Shown here piece by piece: positions 1-8,703 of a stretch of 45,832 bases of DNA. The translations under genes were made by a program, and so were the position numbers. The notes under the pieces are model-generated. The model ran no database searches. It was given only the letters and a program-made list of their open reading frames with translations, and was not told the origin of the DNA. Origin of the DNA: an uncultured Eubacteriales bacterium (GTDB lineage: Bacteria > Bacillota > Clostridia > Oscillospirales > Acutalibacteraceae). The first letter of the stretch is position 1. The number at the start of each line of letters is the position of its first letter. The stretch spans positions 1 to 45,832 of the forward strand of contig CAKSSJ010000016.1 of NCBI GenBank assembly GCA_934488615.1. The letters are read 5' to 3'.

Positions 1-1763
1 GTTCCGTTGCTCTGATTGAAGATGTTCCATGTCTTCTTGAGACCTACCTTGCCGATAGCGCTGTGGTTACCAACAGAAACGTTGAGGATACCGTAGATAT
101 CTGCATGACCGCTGATGTCGATCTTGCCGTCTGTGTTAGAACCTGCTGCAAGCTCCTTGAGGTAGTCAACAGGAATTGTAAGAGATGACTTGATAACAAC
201 GTTACCGTCTGCATCAACATACTTAGCCTGTGCATTTACGTTAGCGCCGAGACCGCCCTCAACACATACGTCTACGATAGCGTAGCCGTAGAGACCGAGA
301 GAAACATCAAGGCCGAGACGAAGCTCGAACTGACCGTAGATGTTTACCTGACGGTCAACAACTGTTGAGTCGTTGAGAGTGCTAACCTTATTGTTGATGA
401 TCTCAATACCGTGCATTTCCTGAGAAGTAACAACGATTTCCATTCTGCCGTTTACATCAATGTTGAGAAGAACGTCGAATGTAACGGTAAGCGGAGTTGT
501 ACCGAGAGGAAGTGTGAAGGTGAAGAGCTTGATAGATGTTGAATCAAGCTTGTTGAGAGCATACTTATTAACAGCCTTAGCCCAGAAGCTGTCGCCTGAG
601 AGCTTCTCGCCTACAGAAGTAACTTCGTCGCCGAAGGTCTTAGCATAGGAACCTGAGATAGCTGTTGTATCCTTAAGATCATAGTTGAACTTAAGATATA
701 CTTCGTTGAAGTTAAGCTTTGCAATGTTTACATCAGCCTTAGCATCAACAGTGAGGTTTGTAAGCTCATAAGACTTTGAAAGTGTAACGCCGTCGCAAAC
801 GCCCTTGGCAACTGAGAAGTTGAGGCCTGTATCTGTGATCTTAGCCTTAACCTTGAAGCCCTTTACTGAGAAGCTAACGTTAGCAAGCTTCTTGAGAGTC
901 TTCATGATGTCGTCCTTAGAGATAGCGTTTGTGTCAAGATAACCGTCAGAGAGAATTTCGCCGTTACCGTCAGCGATCATTGATGTTGCAAAGTCAACAT
1001 CAGATGAGCCTTCGTAGTCGATCTTCTCGATAACGTCCTCGATAGCAACCTCAGAGTTAGAAACTACCTTCTCGCCGTCTACAACGTCGATAGCGTCTAC
1101 CTTGTAAGCTGCGCCTGTGAATACAGCGTCAGACTGCTCAACAACATAAACGTCGCCAACTGCAAGATCTGAGCTTGCGGGAACAACGATGCTGTCACCT
1201 GCAACGGTGTAATCGGAAACCGTCTTAACACCGTCCTTGAGAACGAGCTTCTGAGTGCTTTCGTCAACTGAACCACGGAGCTCAACAGCCTTTGCGATAG
1301 CTGCTGTTACGTCGTCAGCTGCCATTGCGCCGAGACCGAGCTTGTTCTTAGCATCAAGCTTAATGATGCCTGCGTCAACAGCTGCGGAAACCTTCGCAAT
1401 GTTTTTGATTGATGTAGCATTCTCGATAACGAGGGTAGTCTGGTCAACCTTAATACCCGATGCATTAACAAGAACTGTTGCTACGAATTCCGGAGTAACG
1501 GCCTTTGTAACGTCGATTGTATCAAAATCAACGAGAACGTTATTATTATCTGCTGTAGCAACAGCGGCATAATACTCGTTTTCCGGAGAAACGCCACGGA
1601 TTTCGTCTGTGGACGTAACTGCCTGATACTCGAACGCTGCATCAACCTGCTCCAAGAATGCGCCTGTCTCAACCGTCTCTGTGCCCGGCCATACGAAGCC
1701 CGGGAAGATGCTGGTCATGACAAGCATTACAATGGAAACGATGATTGAAATGATCTTGGTCAT
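1..1763 (-). CDS. Large exported protein of unknown function (partial, C-terminus outside window)
   Basis: An uninterrupted reading frame runs from ATG at 1763 off the left edge, giving about 587 codons without a stop. The start has a strong Shine-Dalgarno (AAAGGAGG) 7-8 nt upstream. The N-terminus (Lys3, then a hydrophobic run to about residue 20, then a Pro/Gly-rich stretch) looks like a Sec signal peptide. The mature part is rich in Asp, Val, Lys, Thr and Ser, alternates hydrophobic and polar residues as in beta-rich surface proteins, and has very few Cys. Codon choice is strongly biased (GAC, AAG, CTC, ATC, GTT), as in highly expressed genes. I recognise no catalytic motif or named domain, so function is open: an S-layer-like or adhesin-like structural protein is possible but unproven. 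It is transcribed divergently from ileS. Confidence 0.8.
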   Translation of the reverse strand, partial: MTKIISIIVSIVMLVMTSIFPGFVWPGTETVETGAFLEQVDAAFEYQAVTSTDEIRGVSPENEYYAAVATADNNNVLVDFDTIDVTKAVTPEFVATVLVNASGIKVDQTTLVIENATSIKNIAKVSAAVDAGIIKLDAKNKLGLGAMAADDVTAAIAKAVELRGSVDESTQKLVLKDGVKTVSDYTVAGDSIVVPASSDLAVGDVYVVEQSDAVFTGAAYKVDAIDVVDGEKVVSNSEVAIEDVIEKIDYEGSSDVDFATSMIADGNGEILSDGYLDTNAISKDDIMKTLKKLANVSFSVKGFKVKAKITDTGLNFSVAKGVCDGVTLSKSYELTNLTVDAKADVNIAKLNFNEVYLKFNYDLKDTTAISGSYAKTFGDEVTSVGEKLSGDSFWAKAVNKYALNKLDSTSIKLFTFTLPLGTTPLTVTFDVLLNIDVNGRMEIVVTSQEMHGIEIINNKVSTLNDSTVVDRQVNIYGQFELRLGLDVSLGLYGYAIVDVCVEGGLGANVNAQAKYVDADGNVVIKSSLTIPVDYLKELAAGSNTDGKIDISGHADIYGILNVSVGNHSAIGKVGLKKTWNIFNQSNG

Positions 1764-1816
1764 GTCAATTCCTCCTTTAAAATTTTGAGGTTTTGAGCAT
1801 CAATTCCATGGCTTAA

Positions 1817-1872
1817 AAGTGGTATAACGTTAGTACCGCTTCAAAGTTAAGCTGCCCGAAGGCAACAACCCT
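1817..1872 (-). promoter_or_regulatory. Hairpin-rich 5' leader, class unknown
   Basis: The leader can fold into two adjacent hairpins. The first pairs 1872-1867 with 1848-1843, topped by TGCC-TTCG-GGCA (1864-1853). The second pairs 1841-1834 with 1824-1817, with one mismatch. I do not recognise a riboswitch family and there is no terminator-like U-run. It may be an mRNA-stabilising leader of a highly expressed gene or an unknown regulatory RNA. Confidence 0.35.
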
Positions 1873-1895
1873 GGTAAATACTCCCCTCACTATGA

Positions 1896-1924
1896 ATTAT
1901 AATAGTTTCCCCGTCATTTTGCAA
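1896..1924 (-). promoter_or_regulatory. Promoter of the large exported protein
   Basis: On the minus strand a TTGCAA box (1924-1919) is followed by 17 nt and a perfect TATAAT (1901-1896). Transcription would start near 1889, leaving a leader of about 125 nt before the ATG at 1763. Confidence 0.7.
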
Positions 1925-2134
1925 GTATTTTTTTACAAATAAAGAAAATTTTTATGGATTTTTCAAACTATCACAAAATATTGTGGTCAAAGTTATGCAA
2001 TTTACTATTTAAATGCTGTTTTTAACAAAAAATACAGATTGTATAGTTACAGATCCGTGTCCGTACGACCGCCGATTGAATGCCCCTCTATTACATTATA
2101 TATATAATAAAACGCGAATGAAACAAAATATTCC
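1925..2134. other. Divergent AT-rich intergenic spacer
   Basis: This stretch between the two divergent promoters holds no ORF with a plausible start and ribosome site. The only pattern is a short imperfect palindrome, CACAA-AATA-TTGTG (1972-1985), too weak to call an operator. Confidence 0.5.
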
Positions 2135-2163
2135 TTGACACAAAATTGGTTTTGTGATATCTT
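2135..2163 (+). promoter_or_regulatory. ileS promoter
   Basis: Consensus TTGACA (2135-2140), 17-nt spacer, TATCTT (2158-2163). It lies directly upstream of the T-box leader, so the leader starts at about 2170. Confidence 0.8.
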
Positions 2164-2167
2164 ATAA

Positions 2168-2405
2168 GCGATATAAGAAAGGCTGTGACAAAGACAGTAG
2201 CCGCTATGCGAAGCCTGAGCGAGTCGGGGACGGTGTAAGCCCGACGTGATGTACATTGCGGTGAATATCACTTTCGAGCTGCGGACTGAATTCAGTAAGT
2301 CTTGACGGGCGTCCTCCGTTAAAGGGAACACATATGAAGTATGTTGAATAGGTGGTTGCGAGTTATCCTCGTCCTGTTTTACACGGGACGGGGATTTTAT
2401 TTTGA
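2168..2405 (+). promoter_or_regulatory. T-box riboswitch, isoleucine-specific
   Basis: About 235 nt of leader between the ileS promoter and gene show the T-box layout. There is an early AGTAG segment in a long Stem I, a specifier-loop context GTGAATATCAC with an ATC (Ile) codon at 2267-2269, and a T-box-like element AATAGGTGGTTGCGAG near 2348-2363. An intrinsic terminator follows at once. In this family uncharged tRNA-Ile pairs with the specifier and the T-box bulge to form the antiterminator, so ileS is expressed when charged tRNA-Ile is scarce. The downstream gene matches the specifier. Confidence 0.9.
2365..2400 (+). terminator. T-box intrinsic terminator
   Basis: ATCCTCGTCC (2365-2374) pairs with GGACGGGGAT (2386-2395), with one G-U pair, followed by TTTTATTTT. 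The left arm overlaps the end of the T-box sequence, so antiterminator and terminator are mutually exclusive. Confidence 0.9.
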
Positions 2406-2440
2406 GCATTATCCTATCATACAAAAAGGAGCTATCATAA

Positions 2441-5400
2441 ATGTACAAGAAAGTTTCTGCAAACCTGAACTTTGTTGACCGAGAGAAAGCGGTTGAGGAG
2501 TTCTGGAAGGAAAACAAAATCTTTGAAAAGACCTGCGAGAAGAAGGGTCCGTCCTACGTTTTCTATGACGGTCCGCCGACTGCTAACGGCAAGCCGCACA
2601 TCGGTCACGTTCTGACCCGTGTTATCAAGGACTTGATTCCCCGTTACCGCACAATGAAGGGCTACCAGGTTCCCCGTAAGGCGGGCTGGGACACCCACGG
2701 TCTCCCCGTTGAGCTTGAGGTTGAAAAGCTTCTCGGACTTGACGGCAAGGAGCAGATTGAGCAGTACGGTCTTGAGCCGTTCATCGAGAAATGTAAGGAA
2801 AGCGTTTGGAAATACAAGGGCATGTGGGAGGATTTCTCCTTCACCGTCGGCTTCTGGGCAGATATGGATAACCCCTATGTAACCTATCACAACCCGTACA
2901 TCGAGTCCGAATGGTGGGCACTTAAAAAGATTTACGAAAAGGGTCTTATCTATAAAGGCTTTAAAATCGTTCCCTACTGTCCTCGCTGCGGAACTCCGCT
3001 TTCGTCCCACGAGGTTGCTCAGGGATATAAGTCAGTTAAAGAGCGTTCGGCAATCGCACGCTTCAAGGTCAAGGGTGAGAACGCTTATTTCCTCGCATGG
3101 ACGACAACTCCGTGGACCCTCCCCTCAAACGTTGCGCTTTGCGTAAACCCGATTGAAGAATATGCAAAGGTAAAGTGCATTGACGGAAATGTTTATTACA
3201 TTGCCGTTGCGCTTATGGATAAGGTTCTTTCTCCTCTCGCCGAGGACGGAAAGCCGGCTTACGAAATTCTTGAAAAGTTCGTCGGCAAGGACCTTGAATA
3301 TAAGGAATATGAGCCGCTCTTTGAGTGCGCAGGCAAGAAAGCCGAGCAGCAGCACAAAAAGGCTCACTTTGTTACAATTGACAGCTACGTTACAATGTCC
3401 GACGGTACAGGTATCGTTCACATTGCACCTGCATTCGGTGAGGACGACTCCCGAATCGGTAGAAATTACGACCTCCCGTTCGTTCAGTTCGTTGACGGCA
3501 AGGGCAACATGACGGCGGAAACTCCGTTTGCAGGTCTCTTTGTAAAGGATGCGGACGTTCCCGTTCTTCAGAATCTTGAAGAAAGAGGACTTCTTTTCAG
3601 CGCGCCGAAATTCGAGCATGATTATCCGTTCTGCTGGCGCTGCGACACTCCGCTCATCTATTATGCAAGAGAGTCCTGGTTCATCAAGATGACGGCTGTT
3701 AAGGACGACCTTATCAGAAACAACAATACGATCAATTGGATTCCAGAGAGCATCGGCAAGGGACGCTTCGGCGACTGGCTTGAAAACGTTCAGGACTGGG
3801 GCATCAGCCGTAACCGTTATTGGGGCACTCCGCTCAACATTTGGGAATGTGAATGCGGTCACAGACATTCGATCGGCAGCATTGAGGAGCTCAAGAGCAT
3901 GTCCGATAACTGCCCCGATGATATCGAGCTTCACCGTCCGTACATCGACGCTGTTACAATCAAGTGTCCCGAGTGCGGCAAGCAAATGAAGCGTGTTCCC
4001 GAGGTTATCGACTGCTGGTTCGATTCTGGCTCAATGCCTTTCGCTCAGCATCACTATCCGTTTGAGAACAAGGATCTTTTCGAGAGTCAGTTCCCGGCAG
4101 ATTTCATCTCCGAAGCCGTTGACCAGACAAGAGGCTGGTTCTATTCACTTCTTGCTATTTCAACTCTTCTTTTCAATAAGGCTCCGTTCAAGAACGTTAT
4201 CGTTCTCGGTCACGTTCAGGACGAAAACGGTCAGAAGATGAGCAAGTCCAAGGGCAACGCCGTTGACCCGTTTGACGCTCTAAAGACCTACGGTGCAGAC
4301 GCTATCCGTTGGTATTTCTACACGAACTCCGCTCCGTGGCTTCCGAATCGTTTCCACGGCAAGGCTGTTATCGAGGGTCAGCGCAAGTTCATGGGCACAC
4401 TTTGGAACACCTACGCATTCTACGTTCTTTATGCCGAGATTGACAAGTTCGACCCGACAAAGTATGAGCTTGATTACGACAAGCTTTCGGTCATGGACAA
4501 GTGGCTGCTTTCAAAGCTCAACTCCATGGTAAAGAGCGTTGACAATAATATGGAAAACTACAGAATTCCCGAAGCATGTAAGTCTCTCCAGGAATTCGTT
4601 GATGACATGAGTAATTGGTACGTTCGCCGCTGCCGTGAGCGTTATTGGAAGCAGGGACTTGAGCAGGATAAGATCAATGCTTATCTTACGCTCTACACCG
4701 CACTTGTTACGGTTGCAAAGGCATCTGCTCCTATGATCCCGTTCATGGCTGAGGACATCTATCAAAACCTTGTACGTTCCGTTGACAAGAATGCCGAGGA
4801 AAGCGTACATCTCTGCTCATTCCCCGAGGTTAACGAAAATCACATTGACCTTGAGCTTGAAAAGAACATGGACGAGGTTCTCAACATTGTAGGTCTCGGA
4901 CGTGCGGCAAGAAACGGTGCAAACATCAAGAACCGTCAGCCGCTCGCAAAGATGTATGTAAATGCAGACATTAAGCTTGAGGGCTACTACAAGGATATCA
5001 TCGAGGACGAGCTAAACATCAAGGATGTTATCTTTGTTGACGCCGCAGACGAACTCTCCGACTACAACTTCAAGCCGCAGCTTAAAACGCTCGGACCTAA
5101 GTACGGCAAAAATCTCGGTGAGATCAGAACCGCACTTTCTGAGCTTGACGGCTCAAAGGCAAAGAAGGAGCTTGATGCAGACGGCCATATCACGCTGAAT
5201 ATCAGCATCGGCGCAATTGAGCTGACAGCCGATGATCTTCTCATCGAGGCTGTTCAGAAATCAGGTCTGTTCTCGGTTTCCGATTTCGGCGTAACCGTTG
5301 CAATCGACACAACGCTCACTCCCGAGCTTGTTGAAGAGGGCTTTGTCCGTGAGATCATCAGCAAGATTCAGACAATGCGTAAGGACGCAGACTTCAACGT

Positions 5401-5587
5401 TACCGATCACATCATCATCAGCGTTGAGGGCAACGACAAGATTGCCGACATCATCACACGCAACAAGGCGGATATCTTTACCGCAGTTGTTGCCGACGAC
5501 CTCGTTGTAGGCTCCGTTGACGGTCATACCGCCGAGTGGAACATCAACGGCGAAAAGGCAACCTTTGGGGTTAAGGTCAACAAATAA
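2441..5587 (+). CDS. ileS: Isoleucine-tRNA ligase (type 2-like)
   Basis: This cytosolic class I aminoacyl-tRNA synthetase activates Ile with ATP and charges tRNA-Ile. The 1048-residue product has the HIGH signature at residues 53-56, the CP1 editing insert (residues about 200-400, with the WTTTPWTLPSN segment) and KMSKS at 599-603. The tRNA-binding domain lies C-terminal. The length, the N-terminal sequence and the apparent absence of a C-terminal Cys-rich zinc module resemble the IleRS2 (eukaryote-like) branch rather than the ~920-residue IleRS1. IleRS2 enzymes are generally less sensitive to mupirocin, so that is a family expectation only. The start is fixed by AAGGAG at 2426-2431. The gene is controlled by the preceding T-box and followed by an intrinsic terminator. 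Confidence 0.98.
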   Translation: MYKKVSANLNFVDREKAVEEFWKENKIFEKTCEKKGPSYVFYDGPPTANGKPHIGHVLTRVIKDLIPRYRTMKGYQVPRKAGWDTHGLPVELEVEKLLGLDGKEQIEQYGLEPFIEKCKESVWKYKGMWEDFSFTVGFWADMDNPYVTYHNPYIESEWWALKKIYEKGLIYKGFKIVPYCPRCGTPLSSHEVAQGYKSVKERSAIARFKVKGENAYFLAWTTTPWTLPSNVALCVNPIEEYAKVKCIDGNVYYIAVALMDKVLSPLAEDGKPAYEILEKFVGKDLEYKEYEPLFECAGKKAEQQHKKAHFVTIDSYVTMSDGTGIVHIAPAFGEDDSRIGRNYDLPFVQFVDGKGNMTAETPFAGLFVKDADVPVLQNLEERGLLFSAPKFEHDYPFCWRCDTPLIYYARESWFIKMTAVKDDLIRNNNTINWIPESIGKGRFGDWLENVQDWGISRNRYWGTPLNIWECECGHRHSIGSIEELKSMSDNCPDDIELHRPYIDAVTIKCPECGKQMKRVPEVIDCWFDSGSMPFAQHHYPFENKDLFESQFPADFISEAVDQTRGWFYSLLAISTLLFNKAPFKNVIVLGHVQDENGQKMSKSKGNAVDPFDALKTYGADAIRWYFYTNSAPWLPNRFHGKAVIEGQRKFMGTLWNTYAFYVLYAEIDKFDPTKYELDYDKLSVMDKWLLSKLNSMVKSVDNNMENYRIPEACKSLQEFVDDMSNWYVRRCRERYWKQGLEQDKINAYLTLYTALVTVAKASAPMIPFMAEDIYQNLVRSVDKNAEESVHLCSFPEVNENHIDLELEKNMDEVLNIVGLGRAARNGANIKNRQPLAKMYVNADIKLEGYYKDIIEDELNIKDVIFVDAADELSDYNFKPQLKTLGPKYGKNLGEIRTALSELDGSKAKKELDADGHITLNISIGAIELTADDLLIEAVQKSGLFSVSDFGVTVAIDTTLTPELVEEGFVREIISKIQTMRKDADFNVTDHIIISVEGNDKIADIITRNKADIFTAVVADDLVVGSVDGHTAEWNINGEKATFGVKVNK

Positions 5588-5600
5588 AATGCAAAAGTAC

Positions 5601-5635
5601 TTCTCCCGACTGTTAAAAAGTCGGGAGAATTTTTT
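5601..5635 (+). terminator. Intrinsic terminator after ileS
   Basis: Perfect 11-bp stem TTCTCCCGACT (5601-5611) / AGTCGGGAGAA (5619-5629), 7-nt loop, followed by six T. Confidence 0.95.
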
Positions 5636-5727
5636 GTATAATAATTCATTCATAATTTTTGCTACAATTTAAAGCTATTTATATAATAATTACAATTTTC
5701 CTTTGTAAAGTTTGAATTCCTTTGACA

Positions 5728-5756
5728 TTGACAAAAAAGCGACAAAAAACTACAAT
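5728..5756 (+). promoter_or_regulatory. azlCD promoter
   Basis: TTGACA (5728-5733), exactly 17 nt, TACAAT (5751-5756). A second TTGACA abuts it at 5722-5727. This places transcription initiation after an upstream in-frame codon at 5712, so azlC must start at the ATG at 5796. Confidence 0.8.
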
Positions 5757-5795
5757 TATTACATTGTGAATAATTATACGTTGAGAAGGGACTTT

Positions 5796-6506
5796 ATGGC
5801 AAAAAAGAAAGTAATTATTGACGCTTTTAAAGCCGCGTTTCCGCACACCATACCCATTCTTGCGGGCTTTTCATTTCTCGGATTTTCGTTTGGCGTTCTG
5901 ATGAATGTTTCGGGGTTCAGCTTTTGGTATCCGCTTGTGATGAGCATTGTCGTTTTCGGCGGTTCAATTGAATTCGTTGCCGTGTCGATGCTACTGAGTC
6001 CGTTTGCACCGATACAAACGCTTATCATGTCCTTGATGATTCAGGCAAGGCATCTTTTTTACGGACTTTCAATGCTCGATAAATATAAAAACGTCGGCAT
6101 AAAAAAATACTATCTGATTTTTGGAATGTGTGATGAAACATTCTCCATTAACTGCTCCGTTGATATTCCCGAGGGAATCGACAAGGGCTGGTTCATGACT
6201 GCCGTAACCTTACTCGACCATCTTTATTGGATCAACGGTTCACTCATCGGCGGACTTGTCGGCTCACTTATTCCGTTTGACACAACGGGACTTGATTTTG
6301 TCATGACGGCGATGTTTGTCGTAATTTTTCTCGAACAGTGGATGAAAGAAAGGAAACATTATACCTCACTTATCGGCCTTTTTGCCTCGATTGTCTGTCT
6401 TCTTCTTTTCGGTTCGGATTCGTTTATGATTCCGACAATGCTTCTCATACTTTTTCTGCTTACAGCACTTCGCAAACCTATTGAGAAATGGGGCGGACTT
6501 GAATGA
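5796..6506 (+). CDS. azlC: AzlC-family branched-chain amino acid export permease
   Basis: This is the large membrane subunit of the AzlCD exporter, thought to move branched-chain amino acids or analogues out of the cell. The 236-residue product is strongly hydrophobic with several transmembrane segments. It has the family signature near the start (AAFPHTIPILAGFSFLGFSF) and a MIQARHLFYGLSMLDKY-type motif. The start was set at 5796 because GAGAAGGG precedes it at a normal distance and the promoter lies upstream. Its last codons overlap the ATG of azlD (ATGA), the usual translational coupling of the pair. Confidence 0.93.
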   Translation: MAKKKVIIDAFKAAFPHTIPILAGFSFLGFSFGVLMNVSGFSFWYPLVMSIVVFGGSIEFVAVSMLLSPFAPIQTLIMSLMIQARHLFYGLSMLDKYKNVGIKKYYLIFGMCDETFSINCSVDIPEGIDKGWFMTAVTLLDHLYWINGSLIGGLVGSLIPFDTTGLDFVMTAMFVVIFLEQWMKERKHYTSLIGLFASIVCLLLFGSDSFMIPTMLLILFLLTALRKPIEKWGGLE

Positions 6507-6835
6507 CCGTTACTCAGCAAATTATAACGATAGCAATTACGGCAATAGCTACAATTATTACAAGATTTCTTCCGTTCGCCGTTTTTCAGTCGAAGAAGCG
6601 TCAAACGCCGAAATTTATCGAATATCTCGGCAGGGCTCTGCCGGCGGCGGTATTCGCAATGCTGGTTGTCTATTGCCTTAAAAGTGTTGATATTCTCACG
6701 GGAAGTCACGGTTTGCCGGAGCTGATAGCGATTATAGTAGTCATTCTTCTCCACCTCTGGAGGAAGCAGATGCTTCTTTCGATTGCCGGCGGCACGGTTT
6801 GCTACATGCTCCTTGTTCAGTTCGTGTTTAAGTGA
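6503..6835 (+). CDS. azlD: AzlD-family transporter subunit
   Basis: This 110-residue small membrane partner of AzlC has about four hydrophobic segments. The motif ITRFLPFAVF (residues about 19-28) and the GRALPAAVFAMLVVYCLK segment are typical of AzlD. The ATG overlaps the azlC stop codon by four bases, so translation is probably coupled. No terminator is obvious in the 200 bp before the next gene, though a promoter/operator-like region sits there. Confidence 0.92.
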   Translation: MTVTQQIITIAITAIATIITRFLPFAVFQSKKRQTPKFIEYLGRALPAAVFAMLVVYCLKSVDILTGSHGLPELIAIIVVILLHLWRKQMLLSIAGGTVCYMLLVQFVFK

Positions 6836-6951
6836 GTTTCGGCTCATTTTTACAGCCAACAAATTTTATAGACATTACCGCATAATATATGCTATAATAT
6901 TTTCATATTCAGTGCTTCTCTTTTCCGACAACATTTTATTAAAAACATTGA

Positions 6952-6986
6952 CTTTATCGATTAAAAGTGATAAAGTATTCTATAAT
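6952..6986 (+). promoter_or_regulatory. Putative promoter -10 with overlapping inverted repeat
   Basis: A perfect inverted repeat CTTTATC (6952-6958) / GATAAAG (6969-6975) with a 10-nt spacer lies just upstream of a perfect TATAAT (6981-6986). It covers the expected -35 zone. TTGACT at 6948-6953 is too far (27 nt) to be its partner. The geometry suggests a repressor or activator site controlling the ior operon; the regulator is unknown. Confidence 0.45.
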
Positions 6987-7044
6987 ACAATTATAATAAA
7001 TTTCCCGGCAAAACAGGAAGTTATAACAATCAGAGGTGGAAAAA

Positions 7045-8682
7045 ATGGTTATTACCGAGCTTCTTGAAAGAAATGCTCGTCTTTATCCCTCGGACACGGC
7101 TCTCGTTGAGGTCAATCCCTCCGTTGAACGTGACAACGCAGTTACTTGGCGTGAAGCAAGTCTTATTGAAAGTGCAAGCCCCGGCGCACCCTATCGCCGT
7201 GAGCTTTCCTGGAAAGATTTTGACCGCAGAGCAAACCGATTTGCAAATCTTCTGCTCAGCAGAAACGTTAAAAGGGGAACCAAGGTTGCAATTCTTCTTA
7301 TGAATTGCCTTGAATGGCTTCCGATATATTTCGGAATTCTAAAGGCAGGCTGTATAGCCGTGCCGATGAATTACCGTTACTCAAGCGATGAGATAAAATA
7401 TTGCCTTGAGCTTGCTGACGTTGAGGTTTTTGTTTTCGGCCCCGAATTCATCAGCCGAGTTGACCCGATACATAATGAGCTGAAAAACATTAAAATCACT
7501 CTTTTCGTCGGCAATGATACACCCGAATATGCAGAAAATTGCATGACGCTCATTCGCTATTGCTCATCGTCGCTTCCGCCGATAGCTTTGGACGAAAACG
7601 ACCATGCCGCAATTTACTTTTCATCGGGCACAACGGGCTTTCCGAAGGCTATTCTTCATCGCCACAAGGCTCTTTACTGCTCATGCCTGACCGAGCAGAA
7701 GCACCACGGACAGCAAAAGGACGACGTTTTCCTTTGTATTCCGCCGCTTTACCACACGGGCGCAAAAATGCACTGGTTCGGCAGCTTGCTCTCGGGCAGT
7801 AAAACCGTTATCCTCAGAGGAATTAAACCCGAATGGATTCTTCGCACGATTACGGAGGAGAAATGCACTATCGTTTGGCTTCTTGTTCCATGGGCGCAGG
7901 ACATTTTGGACGCAATAGATTCGGGCAGGATCAATCTTGATCATTATCTGCTCGACCAGTGGAGGCTCATGCACATAGGCGCACAGCCTGTTCCGCCGAG
8001 CCTTATTCACAGATGGAAGAAGATTTTCCCGCATCATCAGTACGATACAAACTACGGACTAAGCGAGTCGCTCGGACCCGGCTGCGTTCACCTCGGTGTT
8101 GAAAATATCGACAAGGTCGGCGCAATCGGCAAGGCAGGCTACCTTTGGGAGACGAAAATCATCGACGACCACGGCGAACCCGTCAAGCAGGGCGAGGTCG
8201 GCGAGCTTGCAGTAAAAGGACCGGGCGTTATGCTCGAATATTACAACAACCCAAAGGCGACCGAAGAAATTCTCAAGGGTGACTGGCTCTACACGGGAGA
8301 TATGGCGCGAGAGGACGAGGACGGATTTATCTACCTCGTTGACCGTAAAAAGGATGTTGTTATCTCAGGCGGCGAGAATATTTATCCCGTTCAGATTGAG
8401 GACTTCCTCCGCCGCAACGATAAAATCAAGGACGTTGCCGTTATCGGTATTCCCGACCACAGACTCGGCGAGATCACTGCCGCGATCATTGAAATCAAGG
8501 ACGGCATGACCTGTACCGAGGAGGAAATTAACGATTTCTGCGAGGAGCTTCCGAGATACAAGCGTCCTAAGAAGATAATATTTGAAAAAGTTCCCCGTAA
8601 CCCGACGGGAAAGATAGAAAAACCTGTACTCAGGGCAAAGTATTGCAAGGGCAGACTTGTCGAATCACAGATTACAGGCTAA
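7045..8682 (+). CDS. Class I adenylate-forming acyl/aryl-CoA ligase
   Basis: This predicted ATP-dependent CoA ligase has 545 residues. It shows the P-loop-like SSGTTGFPKA (residues 193-202), the YGLSES motif, the LYTGDMA and DRKKDVVISGGENI motifs, and near the C-terminus PTGKIEKPVLR with the conserved acylation lysine. A GTG at 7036 is in frame, but it lies inside the Shine-Dalgarno AGAGGTGG (7032-7039), so ATG at 7045 was chosen. It is the first gene of an operon with iorA, iorB, a phenylacetate-CoA ligase and an ACT protein. That context suggests an aryl acid or short/medium organic acid as substrate, which the sequence alone does not settle. Confidence 0.88.
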   Translation: MVITELLERNARLYPSDTALVEVNPSVERDNAVTWREASLIESASPGAPYRRELSWKDFDRRANRFANLLLSRNVKRGTKVAILLMNCLEWLPIYFGILKAGCIAVPMNYRYSSDEIKYCLELADVEVFVFGPEFISRVDPIHNELKNIKITLFVGNDTPEYAENCMTLIRYCSSSLPPIALDENDHAAIYFSSGTTGFPKAILHRHKALYCSCLTEQKHHGQQKDDVFLCIPPLYHTGAKMHWFGSLLSGSKTVILRGIKPEWILRTITEEKCTIVWLLVPWAQDILDAIDSGRINLDHYLLDQWRLMHIGAQPVPPSLIHRWKKIFPHHQYDTNYGLSESLGPGCVHLGVENIDKVGAIGKAGYLWETKIIDDHGEPVKQGEVGELAVKGPGVMLEYYNNPKATEEILKGDWLYTGDMAREDEDGFIYLVDRKKDVVISGGENIYPVQIEDFLRRNDKIKDVAVIGIPDHRLGEITAAIIEIKDGMTCTEEEINDFCEELPRYKRPKKIIFEKVPRNPTGKIEKPVLRAKYCKGRLVESQITG

Positions 8683-8703
8683 AAAGCAAACGGAGGTTAT
8701 ATA

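Noticed and set aside
1972..1985. CACAA-AATA-TTGTG palindrome as an operator
   Set aside because: Arms of only five bases in AT-rich DNA, not overlapping either promoter.
2047..2517. A 156-codon minus-strand ORF over the T-box
   Set aside because: The sequence is explained by the ileS promoter, riboswitch and gene start; no ribosome site or family resemblance.
3125..3985. Long antisense ORF inside ileS
   Set aside because: A shadow of the biased codons of ileS; no ribosome site and no recognisable protein features.
7000..7012. TTTCCCGGC as a Noc-binding site
   Set aside because: Only half of the ATTTCCCGGGAAAT palindrome is present.
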